The notes beneath the pieces were generated by a model. That model was not told the origin of the DNA and made no database searches. It saw only the letters and a program-made list of their open reading frames with translations. Of a stretch of 64,000 bases of DNA, positions 16,899 to 25,223 are shown piece after piece. A program made the position numbers and the translations under genes. How positions within the stretch are numbered: the first letter of the stretch is position 1; the number at the start of each line of letters is the position of its first letter. The DNA comes from Rhodonellum psychrophilum GCM71 = DSM 17998 (GTDB taxonomy: Bacteria > Bacteroidota > Bacteroidia > Cytophagales > Cyclobacteriaceae), in NCBI RefSeq assembly GCF_000381545.1, contig NZ_KB906682.1:62001-126000 (forward strand). The letters run 5' to 3'.

Positions 16899-17853
16899 AA
16901 CCGCCATTATCGGGGCCGCTGGCTATACTGGAGGAGAATTGATCAGGATTTTGGTCAATCATCCCAACTGTGAATTGGTCTATGTGCACAGCAATAGCCA
17001 AAAAGGAAAAAAAGTCAGCCAGGTTCACCCCGATTTGATTGGAGATACCGATTTGGTATTTACCGACGTCGTGAGTGGAGAAGGTATTGAAGCAATATTC
17101 CTTGGATTGCCACATGGAGAAACGAAAGGCTTCTTGGAAAAACATGATTTTGATACCGATACCGTAATCATTGATTTGAGCACCGATTTTCGGGACGAAA
17201 GCAATGGATTCGTGTATGGTTTGCCTGAAGTGAACAGAGAGAGAATACAGCATGCCAAAAAAATTGCAAACCCTGGTTGTTTCGCAACCACCATCCAATT
17301 GGCACTTGCCCCGGCCGTCGCAAAAGGTTGGGTCAAAGATGCTGTCCATATTTCTGGGATCACAGGAAGCACAGGTGCAGGTAAAAAGCTAAGTGATACT
17401 TCCCATTTCAGTTACAGGACAAATAATCTTTCTGTTTATAAATTATTCACACACCAGCATCTTCAGGAGATCAAAAAGACTTTTGCTGAACTCCAACCAG
17501 GATTTGATGAAGCTCTCCATTTTGTACCCTATAGAGGGAATTTTTCAAGGGGTATTTGGGTGACCGCTTATTTCCCATTTGAGGGAAGCATCGAAGAGGC
17601 TGTCAAATCCTATCAAGAATTCTATAAAAATGCAGCCTTCACCCATGTTTCGGAAGCAGATATCGACCTGAAGCAAGTTGTCAACACCAATAAATGCATC
17701 CTACATCTCCAGAAGGAAATGGGTCAGTTGGTCATTTATTCTGCGATAGACAATCTGGTCAAAGGAGCTTCCGGACAAGCCGTTCAGAACTTTAATCTGG
17801 CCTTTGGCTTGGAAGAGACTACAGGATTGAAACTCAAAAGTATTGCCTTTTAA
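16885..17853 (+). CDS. argC: N-acyl-gamma-glutamyl-phosphate reductase
   Basis: 322 residues. It reduces acylglutamyl phosphate with NADPH. The N-terminal Rossmann motif GAAGYTGGELIRIL (10-23) and the catalytic Cys132 in IANPGCFATTIQLALAP are present, as are FSRGIWVTAY and KGASGQAVQNFN near the end. Length is typical of the short (type 2) class. It overlaps argG by 14 bases and argD starts 4 bases after its stop. Whether the acyl group is acetyl or succinyl is discussed under ArgF'. Confidence 0.95.
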   Translation: MKKIKTAIIGAAGYTGGELIRILVNHPNCELVYVHSNSQKGKKVSQVHPDLIGDTDLVFTDVVSGEGIEAIFLGLPHGETKGFLEKHDFDTDTVIIDLSTDFRDESNGFVYGLPEVNRERIQHAKKIANPGCFATTIQLALAPAVAKGWVKDAVHISGITGSTGAGKKLSDTSHFSYRTNNLSVYKLFTHQHLQEIKKTFAELQPGFDEALHFVPYRGNFSRGIWVTAYFPFEGSIEEAVKSYQEFYKNAAFTHVSEADIDLKQVVNTNKCILHLQKEMGQLVIYSAIDNLVKGASGQAVQNFNLAFGLEETTGLKLKSIAF

Positions 17854-17857
17854 CTTC

Positions 17858-18994
17858 ATGAAAATGAACATATTTGATGTATATCCTTTGATCAACGTGA
17901 CGCCGGTAAAGGCTTTGGGATCAAATCTTTGGGATGATCAAGGTATCGAATACCTAGATCTTTACGGTGGTCATGCAGTGATCTCTGTGGGACACAGTCA
18001 TCCGCATTTCAACGAAAGGCTAAAAACACAACTGGATCAAATCACCTTTTACTCCAATTCGGTTCAGATTCCGATCCAAAAAGAATTGGCGGAAAAACTG
18101 GGAGAAATGTCTGGTTATCCTAATTTCCAATTATTCCTTTGCAACTCCGGCGCAGAAGCGAATGAAAATGCTTTGAAATTGGCCTCTTTTGTCACTGGAA
18201 AATCAGGTTTCATTTCCTTTTCAGGTGCTTTTCACGGAAGAACTTCAGGAGCAGTAGTCCTTACCGACAATCCCAAAATCATTGCTCCCTTCAATCAAAG
18301 GAATGATGTACATATTCTTCCTTGGGGAAATATCCAAGCTGTGGAGGACAAATTGAAAGAGGGAAACATTGCAGGAATCATTATTGAAGGAATCCAGGGT
18401 GTTGGCGGGATTCACGTTCCCGATCCCGAATTTCTAAAAGAGATTTCAAATTTGACAATAAAACACGGATCAAAACTAATCCTTGACGAAGTACAATCGG
18501 GCTATGGAAGAACCGGCAGATTCTTTGCCCATCAATGGGTGGAAGGGTTAGTACCCGATCTGATCACCATGGCCAAAGGAATGGGAAATGGATTTCCCAT
18601 TGGTGGTGTTTTGATTCATCCAGACATCAAAGCCTCCCATGGTTTGTTGGGAACCACTTTTGGAGGAAATCATCTGGCCTGCGCAGCTGGTTTGGCCGTA
18701 TTGGAAATCCTGGAATTCGAAAACCTCATGAAGCATGCCGAAAAAATGGGCAGGTTTCTTTTGGAGGAATTGCCAAAGATCCAAGGAGTTAAAGAGGTTC
18801 GTGGAAAAGGCTTGATGATTGGGTTGGATTTGGATCGTGAAGCAGGTCCCGTTCGTTCTGAATTGGTTGCGAAATACAAAATATTCACAGGCAGTTCAGC
18901 AGGAAAACATACCATTCGTTTGCTTCCTCCTTTAAATATTAAAATAAATCAGCTAACTTCGTTTTTGGATAGTTTAAAGAAAATTTTGATTTAA
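17858..18994 (+). CDS. argD: Acylornithine aminotransferase
   Basis: Start chosen at the ATG at 17858 (MKMNIFDVYP); the upstream TTG at 17843 overlaps argC and is not needed. 378 residues. A class III PLP aminotransferase with CNSGAEANENALKLA (95-109), AFHGRT, the cofactor Asp in LILDEVQSGYGRTG and Schiff-base Lys240 in MAKGMGNGFPIGG. It transfers an amino group from glutamate to acylglutamate semialdehyde. Its stop lies inside the left arm of a hairpin at 18991-19024. A 162-base gap follows before argF'. Confidence 0.95.
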   Translation: MKMNIFDVYPLINVTPVKALGSNLWDDQGIEYLDLYGGHAVISVGHSHPHFNERLKTQLDQITFYSNSVQIPIQKELAEKLGEMSGYPNFQLFLCNSGAEANENALKLASFVTGKSGFISFSGAFHGRTSGAVVLTDNPKIIAPFNQRNDVHILPWGNIQAVEDKLKEGNIAGIIIEGIQGVGGIHVPDPEFLKEISNLTIKHGSKLILDEVQSGYGRTGRFFAHQWVEGLVPDLITMAKGMGNGFPIGGVLIHPDIKASHGLLGTTFGGNHLACAAGLAVLEILEFENLMKHAEKMGRFLLEELPKIQGVKEVRGKGLMIGLDLDREAGPVRSELVAKYKIFTGSSAGKHTIRLLPPLNIKINQLTSFLDSLKKILI

Positions 18995-19024
18995 GCCTTA
19001 CAAAAGAGGATAAATAAGGCTTAA
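18991..19024. repeat. Perfect 10-bp inverted repeat after argD
   Basis: TTAAGCCTTA (18991-19000) and TAAGGCTTAA (19015-19024) around a 14-base loop, overlapping the argD stop. There is no T-run, so it is not a standard terminator. It may be an mRNA processing or stability element. The remainder of the gap to 19156 shows nothing else. Confidence 0.5.
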
Positions 19025-19156
19025 GACCAGATATGCCTTGCTCATAGAAAAAGAATGTGGAGAGAAAAGTCTCCTTATTCATTTTCACAATGGATTCGAT
19101 ACAACTACGAATAAAATTACAGAGAGATCTTAAGATCCACTTTGGAGAAAAACAAC

Positions 19157-20101
19157 ATGATGCATTTTACAAATTTCGAAAATAAGGAAATTGCTGACCA
19201 GCTTATTCAAAAGGCTTTGTTCTATAAAGCTGACCCAAGGAAAGATCTTTCCAAAGGTTTGGGAAAAAGAGTGGGTTGTATTTTCCTGAATCCGTCCCTA
19301 AGAACAAGGGCCAGCACGCAAATTGCGGCCCAGAATCTGGGAATGGAATCCATCGTACTCAACATGGACAAGGAAGGTTGGGCTTTGGAAATGCAAGACG
19401 GTGCGGTAATGAACAAAGGCACAGTAGAACACATCAAAGATGCAGCTGCAGTTTTGGGAACGTACTTTGATGTTTTGGCCATTCGGGCATTCCCCTCCCT
19501 TTCAAACAAACAAGAAGATACAGAGGATTTTGTTTTCAATCAGTTTGTGAAGTATTCAGGAAAACCAGTTATCAGTCTAGAGAGTGCCATTCGGCATCCC
19601 TTGCAAAGTCTAGCCGACATGATTACCATTCAGGAAAATCAAATTGCCGGAAAAAGCCCAAAAATTGTCCTTACTTGGGCGCCACACATCAAAGCCATTC
19701 CTCATGCCGTAGCCAATTCTTTTGCAGAATGGGCAATTGGTTGTGGACATGACTTGACGATTGCACACCCGGAAGGATACGAACTGGATGTTGAATTCAC
19801 CAAAGGGGCAAAAATAGAATATGACCAGAAAACAGCCCTTGAAGGCGCAGATTTTGTTTATGTCAAAAACTGGTCTGGATTCAACGAGTATGGAAAAATC
19901 CTGAGTACGGACGATTCATGGATGTTGACAGAAAAGCATTTTGAATTTGCCAATAACGCTAAAGTCATGCATTGCCTCCCTGTCAGAAGAAACGTGGAAC
20001 TTTCGGATGAAATCCTGGATGGGCCCAGAAGCTTGATTCAACAGCAAGCTGCCAACAGGATATATGCTGCTCAGGCGGTTTTGAGTAAGATTATTGAATA
20101 A
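19157..20101 (+). CDS. argF': N-succinylornithine (or N-acetylornithine) carbamoyltransferase
   Basis: 314 residues from the ATG at 19157; a TTG at 19142 is rejected. It transfers a carbamoyl group to acylornithine. It has the carbamoyl-phosphate motif NPSLRTR (45-51), WALEMQDGAVMNKGTVEH (75-92), and HCLPVRRN near the C-terminus. At the position that sets acyl specificity, Xanthomonas acetylornithine enzyme has Glu92 and Bacteroides fragilis succinylornithine enzyme has Pro90. This protein has Val (residue 90, GTVEH). Published mutants of the acetyl enzyme with Val, Ser, Ala or Pro there became succinyl-specific, so succinylornithine is the more likely substrate. The downstream gene argB starts 27 bases later. 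Confidence 0.92.
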   Translation: MMHFTNFENKEIADQLIQKALFYKADPRKDLSKGLGKRVGCIFLNPSLRTRASTQIAAQNLGMESIVLNMDKEGWALEMQDGAVMNKGTVEHIKDAAAVLGTYFDVLAIRAFPSLSNKQEDTEDFVFNQFVKYSGKPVISLESAIRHPLQSLADMITIQENQIAGKSPKIVLTWAPHIKAIPHAVANSFAEWAIGCGHDLTIAHPEGYELDVEFTKGAKIEYDQKTALEGADFVYVKNWSGFNEYGKILSTDDSWMLTEKHFEFANNAKVMHCLPVRRNVELSDEILDGPRSLIQQQAANRIYAAQAVLSKIIE

Positions 20102-20128
20102 AGAAATTCAGCCAAATCCATATCACCC

Positions 20129-20929
20129 ATGAATATCAGCATCATTAAAATCGGAGGAAATGTCATTGATTATCCCGAAAAATTGAATGAATTTCTTTAT
20201 CTTTTTTCAAGGTTTCCTGGGAATAAGATATTGATCCACGGAGGAGGCATCATGGCTTCCAAATTTGGCGAAAGCTTGGGTGTTATGCCCGAAATGGTAG
20301 ATGGAAGAAGGATCACCGACAAAGATACCCTGGACGTTGTCACCATGGTGTATGCGGGATTGATCAACAAACAGATTGTGGCCAAACTTCAACATCTCAA
20401 GCAAAACGCCTTGGGAATGACTGGTGCCGACGGCAATTTGATAAGGTCCATCAAAAGACCCGTGAAGACCATAGACTATGGATTTGTTGGGGATATCAAG
20501 GAGATCAACATTGATTTGTTGGAAACTATGTTATCGGGAAACTTGCTCCCCGTTGTGTGTGCGATCACCCATGATAAAAAGGGCCAATTGCTGAATACCA
20601 ATGCGGATACCATCGCCTCAGTCATGGCTACGTCTTTGGCCACAAAACACAATGTCAACCTTTATTTTTGTTTTGACAAAGCAGGCGTTTTGATCGATGA
20701 AAAAAACGACAATTCCATTATTCCTTTGATCAATGAAGAGATTTATTCCGAACTCAAAAAGGAAAATGTAATCCATTCAGGAATGATCCCCAAACTGGAC
20801 AATGCTTTTTCGGCTCTCAATAAGGGGGTAAACCATGTTTGGATAGGAAAAGCGGAAAACCTATTGCTCGCTGCCAAAGGAAAACTCTCTGGCACGACGA
20901 TTGAAAAACATAAATACGATCTTTATTAG
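20129..20929 (+). CDS. argB: N-acylglutamate kinase
   Basis: 266 residues. It phosphorylates acylglutamate. Visible are the KIGGN (7-11) and IHGGG (36-40) phosphate-binding loops, GADGNLI and NADTIASVMATSLA (nucleotide and Asp catalytic region), and the late HSGMIPKLDNAFSAL metal/nucleotide segment. The protein begins directly at the first strand and lacks the N-terminal kinked helix found in arginine-inhibited hexameric kinases, so feedback inhibition by arginine is not expected. The acyl group may be succinyl, as for ArgF'. A 14-bp hairpin follows immediately. Confidence 0.94.
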   Translation: MNISIIKIGGNVIDYPEKLNEFLYLFSRFPGNKILIHGGGIMASKFGESLGVMPEMVDGRRITDKDTLDVVTMVYAGLINKQIVAKLQHLKQNALGMTGADGNLIRSIKRPVKTIDYGFVGDIKEINIDLLETMLSGNLLPVVCAITHDKKGQLLNTNADTIASVMATSLATKHNVNLYFCFDKAGVLIDEKNDNSIIPLINEEIYSELKKENVIHSGMIPKLDNAFSALNKGVNHVWIGKAENLLLAAKGKLSGTTIEKHKYDLY

Positions 20930-20932
20930 AAG

Positions 20933-20965
20933 CAATTCATTGGAAGTATCGCTTCCAATGAATTG
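20933..20965. repeat. Perfect 14-bp hairpin between argB and argE
   Basis: CAATTCATTGGAAG (20933-20946) pairs without mismatch with CTTCCAATGAATTG (20952-20965) over a 5-base loop, four bases after the argB stop. No T-run follows, so a terminator is unlikely. An RNA-stability or processing role is possible. Confidence 0.6.
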
Positions 20966-21019
20966 TGTGAAATCCGTACGTTTTCATCCGTTCGGAAAAA
21001 AAATACAGGTATCCAAAAA

Positions 21020-22111
21020 ATGAATTCATCAAACAATTTAACATTTTCAAATTTGGGTGAAGAAGCCATAGCCTTACTGAAATCATTGATTGAGACTGTT
21101 TCTTTCAGTAAGGAAGAAGAAAAATCCGCAGACTTGATACAGGATTTTTTTGAGCAGAGAGGAATCATTACCAAGCGAGAAAACAACAATGTGATCGTTT
21201 TCAATAAGTTTTTTGATCCGTTAAAACCCTCCATCCTACTCAATTCCCACCACGACACCGTGAAGCCAAATGCCGGCTATACAAAAGATCCTTTCAAAGC
21301 GATTGTTGAAGATGGTAAATTATTCGGTTTGGGTAGCAATGATGCTGGCGGTTGTCTTGTCAGTTTGATAGCCGCATTTTTGGTTTATTATGACCAAGAT
21401 TTGCCTTACAACTTGGTGATGGCCGCAACAGCGGAGGAAGAAATTTCAGGACAAAATGGAATCGAATCCATCTTGTCCCAACTGCCTGAATTTGAACTTG
21501 CCATCGTAGGGGAACCTACTTTGCTACAAATGGCTGTGGCCGAAAAGGGACTTATGGTGATTGATGCCGAAGTAAAGGGCATGGCGGGCCATGCCGCAAG
21601 AAATGAAGGTGACAATGCCATATACAAGGCCTTGGATGATTTGAATTTGATCAGATCCTACAAATTCCAAAAGATTTCCCCGTATTTGGGAGAAACCAAA
21701 GTCACTGCCACCATCCTTCAGGCAGGTAGCCAACACAATGTTGTTCCGGATATTTGCCGGTATACATTGGATGTTAGGATTACGGACAGCTACACGCTTG
21801 AAGAAATATTGGCCGAATTGAAACAAAATCTAAGCGCCACATTGACACCCAGGTCCATGCGGTTAAAATCCTCTCACATTCCTGAGAATCACCCCATTTT
21901 AGCCGTTGGGAAATCCATGAACATGGACCAGTATGGAAGCCCTACCCTTTCCGATCAAGCGCTGATCCCTTACCCATCAGTCAAAATTGGACCAGGTGAT
22001 TCCGCCCGGTCGCATAGTCCGGACGAATTTATTTTTTTGGAGGAAATCCAAAATGGGATCAAAGTCTATGTGGAATTATTGGATAGGTACATGCATACCG
22101 AAAAATCATAA
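21020..22111 (+). CDS. argE: Acylornithine/acylcitrulline deacylase (M20 family)
   Basis: 363 residues from the ATG at 21020. A longer frame from 20963 would start inside the hairpin arm and is rejected. In transcarbamylase-ArgF' organisms this enzyme removes the acyl group from acylcitrulline. M20 zinc motifs: NSHHDTVKP (His77 and Asp79), LGSNDAGG (Asp108 bridging both metals) and AATAEEEISGQNG (Glu139/Glu140). The dimerisation lid with AGHAARNEGDNAIYKAL and the late PGDSARSHSPDEF metal-ligand His are present. argH begins 48 bases later. Confidence 0.92.
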   Translation: MNSSNNLTFSNLGEEAIALLKSLIETVSFSKEEEKSADLIQDFFEQRGIITKRENNNVIVFNKFFDPLKPSILLNSHHDTVKPNAGYTKDPFKAIVEDGKLFGLGSNDAGGCLVSLIAAFLVYYDQDLPYNLVMAATAEEEISGQNGIESILSQLPEFELAIVGEPTLLQMAVAEKGLMVIDAEVKGMAGHAARNEGDNAIYKALDDLNLIRSYKFQKISPYLGETKVTATILQAGSQHNVVPDICRYTLDVRITDSYTLEEILAELKQNLSATLTPRSMRLKSSHIPENHPILAVGKSMNMDQYGSPTLSDQALIPYPSVKIGPGDSARSHSPDEFIFLEEIQNGIKVYVELLDRYMHTEKS

Positions 22112-22158
22112 ATCAAATCACCATTTAGGGTACAGGTTACCTTATTAATATCAAAAAA

Positions 22159-23496
22159 ATGAAACTCTGGCAAAAAGATACCAACAGCAAAAAAGAAGTT
22201 GAAGCATTCACCATCGGGCGCGATCCTGAATTTGACATTATTTTGGCACCCTTCGATGTTTTGGGATCGGTTGCCCACGCGGTCATGTTGGAAGAAATCG
22301 GCCTGTTGACTTCAGATGAATTGGCCACACTTAAAAAAGGGCTGAAGGAAATTTACCTCGAAATCGAAAAAGGCCAATTCCGAATCGAAGAGGGTGTGGA
22401 AGACGTCCATTCACAAGTGGAATTTTTGCTTACTCAGCGCTTCGGAGATGTGGGCAAAAAACTGCACAGTGGCCGATCCAGAAACGATCAGGTTTTGGTG
22501 GATCTCAAACTGTATTATAGGGCTGCACTGCGGGAACTGGTAGAAGCGACGGCAGAACTTTTCAGCTTGCTTCAAGACCTTTCGGAAAAACACAATAAGG
22601 ACTTGATGCCAGGTTACACGCATACACAATTGGCCATGCCCTCCTCCTTCGGGCTTTGGTTTGGCTCATTTGCGGAAAGCTTGACGGAAGACATGGATCT
22701 ATTGCTAGCCGCTTACCAGTTGTCAAACAAAAATCCTTTGGGATCTGCGGCGGGATACGGCTCTTCCTTTCCTCTGAATCGAAGTTTGACTACCCAATTA
22801 TTGGGATTTGCTGACCTTCATCACAATGTCATCAATGCCCAGAACAGCCGTGGAAAAACAGAGAAATACATTTCATTTGCCTTGTCTGGTTTGTCTGGTA
22901 CGCTGAATAAATTGGCAGCAGATATTTGCCTTTTCATGAACCAACATTTTGGATTCATCACTTTTCCCGATGAACTTACCACGGGAAGCAGCATCATGCC
23001 GCACAAGAAAAACCCCGATGTATTTGAGCTTATCCGGGCCAAGACCAATCAGATTCAGGCACTTCCACAAACCATTGCCTTGCTGCTGACAAATATGACC
23101 ACAGGTTACCATCGTGATTTACAGTTGCTGAAAGAATCGATCTTCCCTGGGATGGAATCCACTTTGGATTGCATCAAGATGACCATTTTCATGTTGAAGG
23201 AAATCAAGGTGAAAGAAAACATCCTGAAGGATCCATTCTACAAGCACGTATTTAGTGTTGAGGAAGTCAATCATTTGGTCCTGCAGGGAGTTCCTTTTCG
23301 GGATGCCTATAAAAAGGTGGGATATGCAATTGAGGCAGATGATTTTAAGCCCGATCAGGAAAAATTAAAACATAGCCATGAGGGAAGCATTGGTAATCTT
23401 TGCACAAAAGAAATCAAGACCAAAATGGATCGAAAGCTTGCTGCTTTTGAGTTTGAGAAAATGAATAAGGCCTTAGAGCAATTGATCCTGAATTGA
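22159..23496 (+). CDS. argH: Argininosuccinate lyase
   Basis: 445 residues. It splits argininosuccinate to arginine and fumarate. Superfamily signatures: HSGRSRNDQV (C1 region), the PGYTHTQLAMPSSFG catalytic His region, and the mobile-loop signature TGSSIMPHKKNPD with its catalytic Ser. Length and start are typical. It is the last gene of the arginine operon and is followed by two hairpins, the second a strong terminator. Confidence 0.96.
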   Translation: MKLWQKDTNSKKEVEAFTIGRDPEFDIILAPFDVLGSVAHAVMLEEIGLLTSDELATLKKGLKEIYLEIEKGQFRIEEGVEDVHSQVEFLLTQRFGDVGKKLHSGRSRNDQVLVDLKLYYRAALRELVEATAELFSLLQDLSEKHNKDLMPGYTHTQLAMPSSFGLWFGSFAESLTEDMDLLLAAYQLSNKNPLGSAAGYGSSFPLNRSLTTQLLGFADLHHNVINAQNSRGKTEKYISFALSGLSGTLNKLAADICLFMNQHFGFITFPDELTTGSSIMPHKKNPDVFELIRAKTNQIQALPQTIALLLTNMTTGYHRDLQLLKESIFPGMESTLDCIKMTIFMLKEIKVKENILKDPFYKHVFSVEEVNHLVLQGVPFRDAYKKVGYAIEADDFKPDQEKLKHSHEGSIGNLCTKEIKTKMDRKLAAFEFEKMNKALEQLILN

Positions 23497-23505
23497 CATC
23501 AATTG

Positions 23506-23532
23506 ATTTGTTCACAGCATCAGTGAACAAAT
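23506..23532. repeat. 10-bp inverted repeat after argH
   Basis: ATTTGTTCAC and GTGAACAAAT around a 7-base loop, without a T-run, lying ten bases after the argH stop. It may stabilise the 3' end or assist the terminator downstream. Confidence 0.45.
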
Positions 23533-23589
23533 TAAATTGAAAGCTTATCATCCAAGAGAGGTGCCTTGGTCCTCGGATTTTGGGTATTG

Positions 23590-23620
23590 AAAAGAGGCCT
23601 GAATTTTCAGGCCTCTTTTT
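23590..23620. terminator. Strong bidirectional terminator of the arginine operon
   Basis: AAAAGAGGCCTGAA and TTCAGGCCTCTTTT form a perfect 14-bp stem with a two-base gap at the tip, ending in T5 on the plus strand and T4 on the minus strand. It lies between convergent argH and the gene at 23623. Confidence 0.85.
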
Positions 23621-23622
23621 GA

Positions 23623-23907
23623 TTAGAATGCAATTTGAAGGATTGCGATGATGGGGATAAACAAGGCACCTTTGAGACAGATGCTTTCTTCTGTCACCGC
23701 CCAGATTGTTGTTTCCACCATTGTGGGATTACCCAATTCGTTTACAAAGATAATCTTCACTTTGGTGTGGTCTACATTGCCCAAAACCCGAGCATGATTG
23801 AGGTCGGTCAATCGGAGCTTTTGTTGTGCTGCTCCCTGTATAACATCCACCTTGGAAAAATGAAAATCAGAAAGCTGCTCTTTGTTGATGATTTTGACGG
23901 TTTCCAT
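23623..23907 (-). CDS. Small conserved protein of unknown function
   Basis: 94 residues, no signal peptide. It begins METVKIINKEQLSDFHFSK and has VETTIWAVTEESICLKGALFIPI near the end. The pattern resembles small Bacteroidota proteins of unknown function that follow translation genes, but I cannot name a family. It is cotranscribed with the gene at 23918 (10 bases upstream). Probably cytoplasmic. Confidence 0.7.
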   Translation of the reverse strand: METVKIINKEQLSDFHFSKVDVIQGAAQQKLRLTDLNHARVLGNVDHTKVKIIFVNELGNPTMVETTIWAVTEESICLKGALFIPIIAILQIAF

Positions 23908-23917
23908 ATTTTTTGAT

Positions 23918-24433
23918 TTAAACTGCGCTAACCAATTCTTTTATTTTCAAGTTGGACTGAAGAAGGGATTGCCAGTTTCTGATCAATGGCAATTCTCCGT
24001 TCATATCCGAGAATTTTTCAGCATCATAAAACTCCAATGTGACCTGCCTCCTTTGGGGATTTCTTGTGTGAAAAGTCAAATCCAGGTTATCAGTGACCTT
24101 TCTTTTTTCCTTTTCACCACCAATTTCATGGGTTTTTTCATGAATTTCGATCGATTGAATTTGATCAAGGTCAATTTCTATTACCACGGGAACTTCCTCA
24201 AAATGTACATACACCAGCTTTTTAAGCTGGGTATCCAAACCCAACATATAGCGATTCCTCCAGATTTCTTTGTGGGAGAAATGAAGTCCTTTTTCTTTGG
24301 CCAGATCGGCAAGAAATTGATTTTCAGTTTCCTCTATTTTTTTGTTTTTTCTGTGATTCAAGTACAGAGGGGTCATAAATGCCACGGATAAAACCACGGC
24401 AAAGCCAATTGTGATATAATCTATTTCGAACAT
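23918..24433 (-). CDS. Membrane-anchored protein of unknown function
   Basis: 171 residues. One N-terminal helix (ITIGFAVVLSVAFMTPLYL) anchors a soluble domain that begins with a basic stretch NHRKNKK, so the soluble part is probably cytoplasmic. The domain has alternating strands and charged helices (VPVVIEIDLDQIQSIEIHEK, VTLEFYDAEKFSDMNGELPLI). No family recognised. It precedes the 94-residue gene on the same transcript. Confidence 0.7.
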   Translation of the reverse strand: MFEIDYITIGFAVVLSVAFMTPLYLNHRKNKKIEETENQFLADLAKEKGLHFSHKEIWRNRYMLGLDTQLKKLVYVHFEEVPVVIEIDLDQIQSIEIHEKTHEIGGEKEKRKVTDNLDLTFHTRNPQRRQVTLEFYDAEKFSDMNGELPLIRNWQSLLQSNLKIKELVSAV

Positions 24434-24562
24434 TTTGTTTCAGATTGATAAGCAGGCCGCTAATGGAATGAATGGTGACATTCGCATTTTTCAACCCGCG
24501 GATTTATATATTGATTTGGTAATGAGGTATATAGCCTCCTTGCATTCTAAAAAATATACGTA

Positions 24563-24928
24563 TTACCAAAAATAGGCAAAGGGAAAAATAAGGGTAGAAA
24601 TGGTTAAATTGACTGACACCAGTCTGGACAAAGCAAGTATTTTTGATACTTCTCCGTCGTGTTTCCATTGGATTGTAAAGGAACTGAAATAATAAAACAG
24701 GGTGTTTTTTACATCAATTCTTATGGTATTGAAATCATTTTTGTCTGCATCCAACAAATAAGCCAATCCATCTGCAAGATCTAAACTCGAATTTTGAAAA
24801 GTTGATTTAATCTCCGAATCTGCCTGCTTGTCAATTTTACTCGATTCAAAAAAAGGCAAACCCGTACTGATAAAAGCCATGATGGCTATCAGTAGTATAG
24901 AGATTGCTTTTTTAGGACTTTTATTCAC
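24563..24928 (-). CDS. Short membrane or secreted protein, unrecognised
   Basis: 121 residues. A hydrophobic N-terminal helix (AISILLIAIMAFISTGLPFF) is followed by a polar segment and a second hydrophobic stretch at the C-terminus (LVSVNLTISTLIFPFAYFW). No opposing gene overlaps it and codon usage looks similar to neighbours. No family recognised. It could be a small two-helix membrane protein. Confidence 0.5.
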   Translation of the reverse strand: MNKSPKKAISILLIAIMAFISTGLPFFESSKIDKQADSEIKSTFQNSSLDLADGLAYLLDADKNDFNTIRIDVKNTLFYYFSSFTIQWKHDGEVSKILALSRLVSVNLTISTLIFPFAYFW

Positions 24929-25096
24929 AATACAAATCTAGATAGAATACCAGTTCGATTTACAAATTTAACCATCAATATTTTTCCCTTTTCAATGATT
25001 TTTTCTGAAATCTATAAAGCCAAAATAAACTTCCATTTGGATCTCAACGTGACCAAATGGATTCGGGTTTTTGGGGAGGCAGTTTAGAGATTTTCA

Positions 25097-25200
25097 TATC
25101 TGTCCGGAAACAGATAATTTAATTTATCTGCTCATAGACAGATAATACAATATATCTGGTTATAGCCGGATATTTTTGCATATCTGCTAAAAAACAGATA
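25097..25200. repeat. Array of four 28-bp-spaced inverted repeats (eight half-sites at 14-bp steps)
   Basis: TATCTG occurs at 25097, 25125, 25153 and 25181. Its complement CAGATA occurs at 25111, 25139 and 25195, with CGGATA at 25167. Each half-site begins exactly 14 bp after the previous one and orientation alternates, giving four TATCTG-N8-CAGATA palindromes at a 28-bp period. The 8-base spacers differ between copies, so only the half-sites are conserved. The last palindrome lies between the promoter elements of the satD-like gene. This looks like a multimeric operator, presumably for a dimeric regulator. No other copy was noticed in the window. Confidence 0.85.
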
Positions 25201-25206
25201 TTTTTG
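25173..25206 (+). promoter_or_regulatory. Promoter of the satD-DUF3307 operon, overlapped by operator 4
   Basis: A TTTTTG -33 element (25173-25178), a 20-base spacer, then an exact -7 box TATTTTTG (25199-25206). The spacer is almost exactly filled by the fourth palindrome (25181-25200), whose last two bases are shared with the -7 box. A second copy of TATTTTTG lies at 25171-25178, 28 bases upstream. AAACATGTTT at 25210-25219 is a further 10-base palindrome before the ATG at 25224. Confidence 0.6.
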
Positions 25207-25223
25207 ATCAAACATGTTTATTT

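Noticed and set aside
16326-16907. A 193-codon open frame antisense to argG
   Set aside because: It overlaps the intact argG gene and has no recognisable domain.
20963-21019. Upstream start for argE
   Set aside because: It falls in the 14-bp hairpin and adds a basic non-conserved leader.
25097-25200. CRISPR array
   Set aside because: Period is 28 bp with only 6-bp half-sites conserved, no unique spacers of 30+ bases and no cas genes; it fits an operator.
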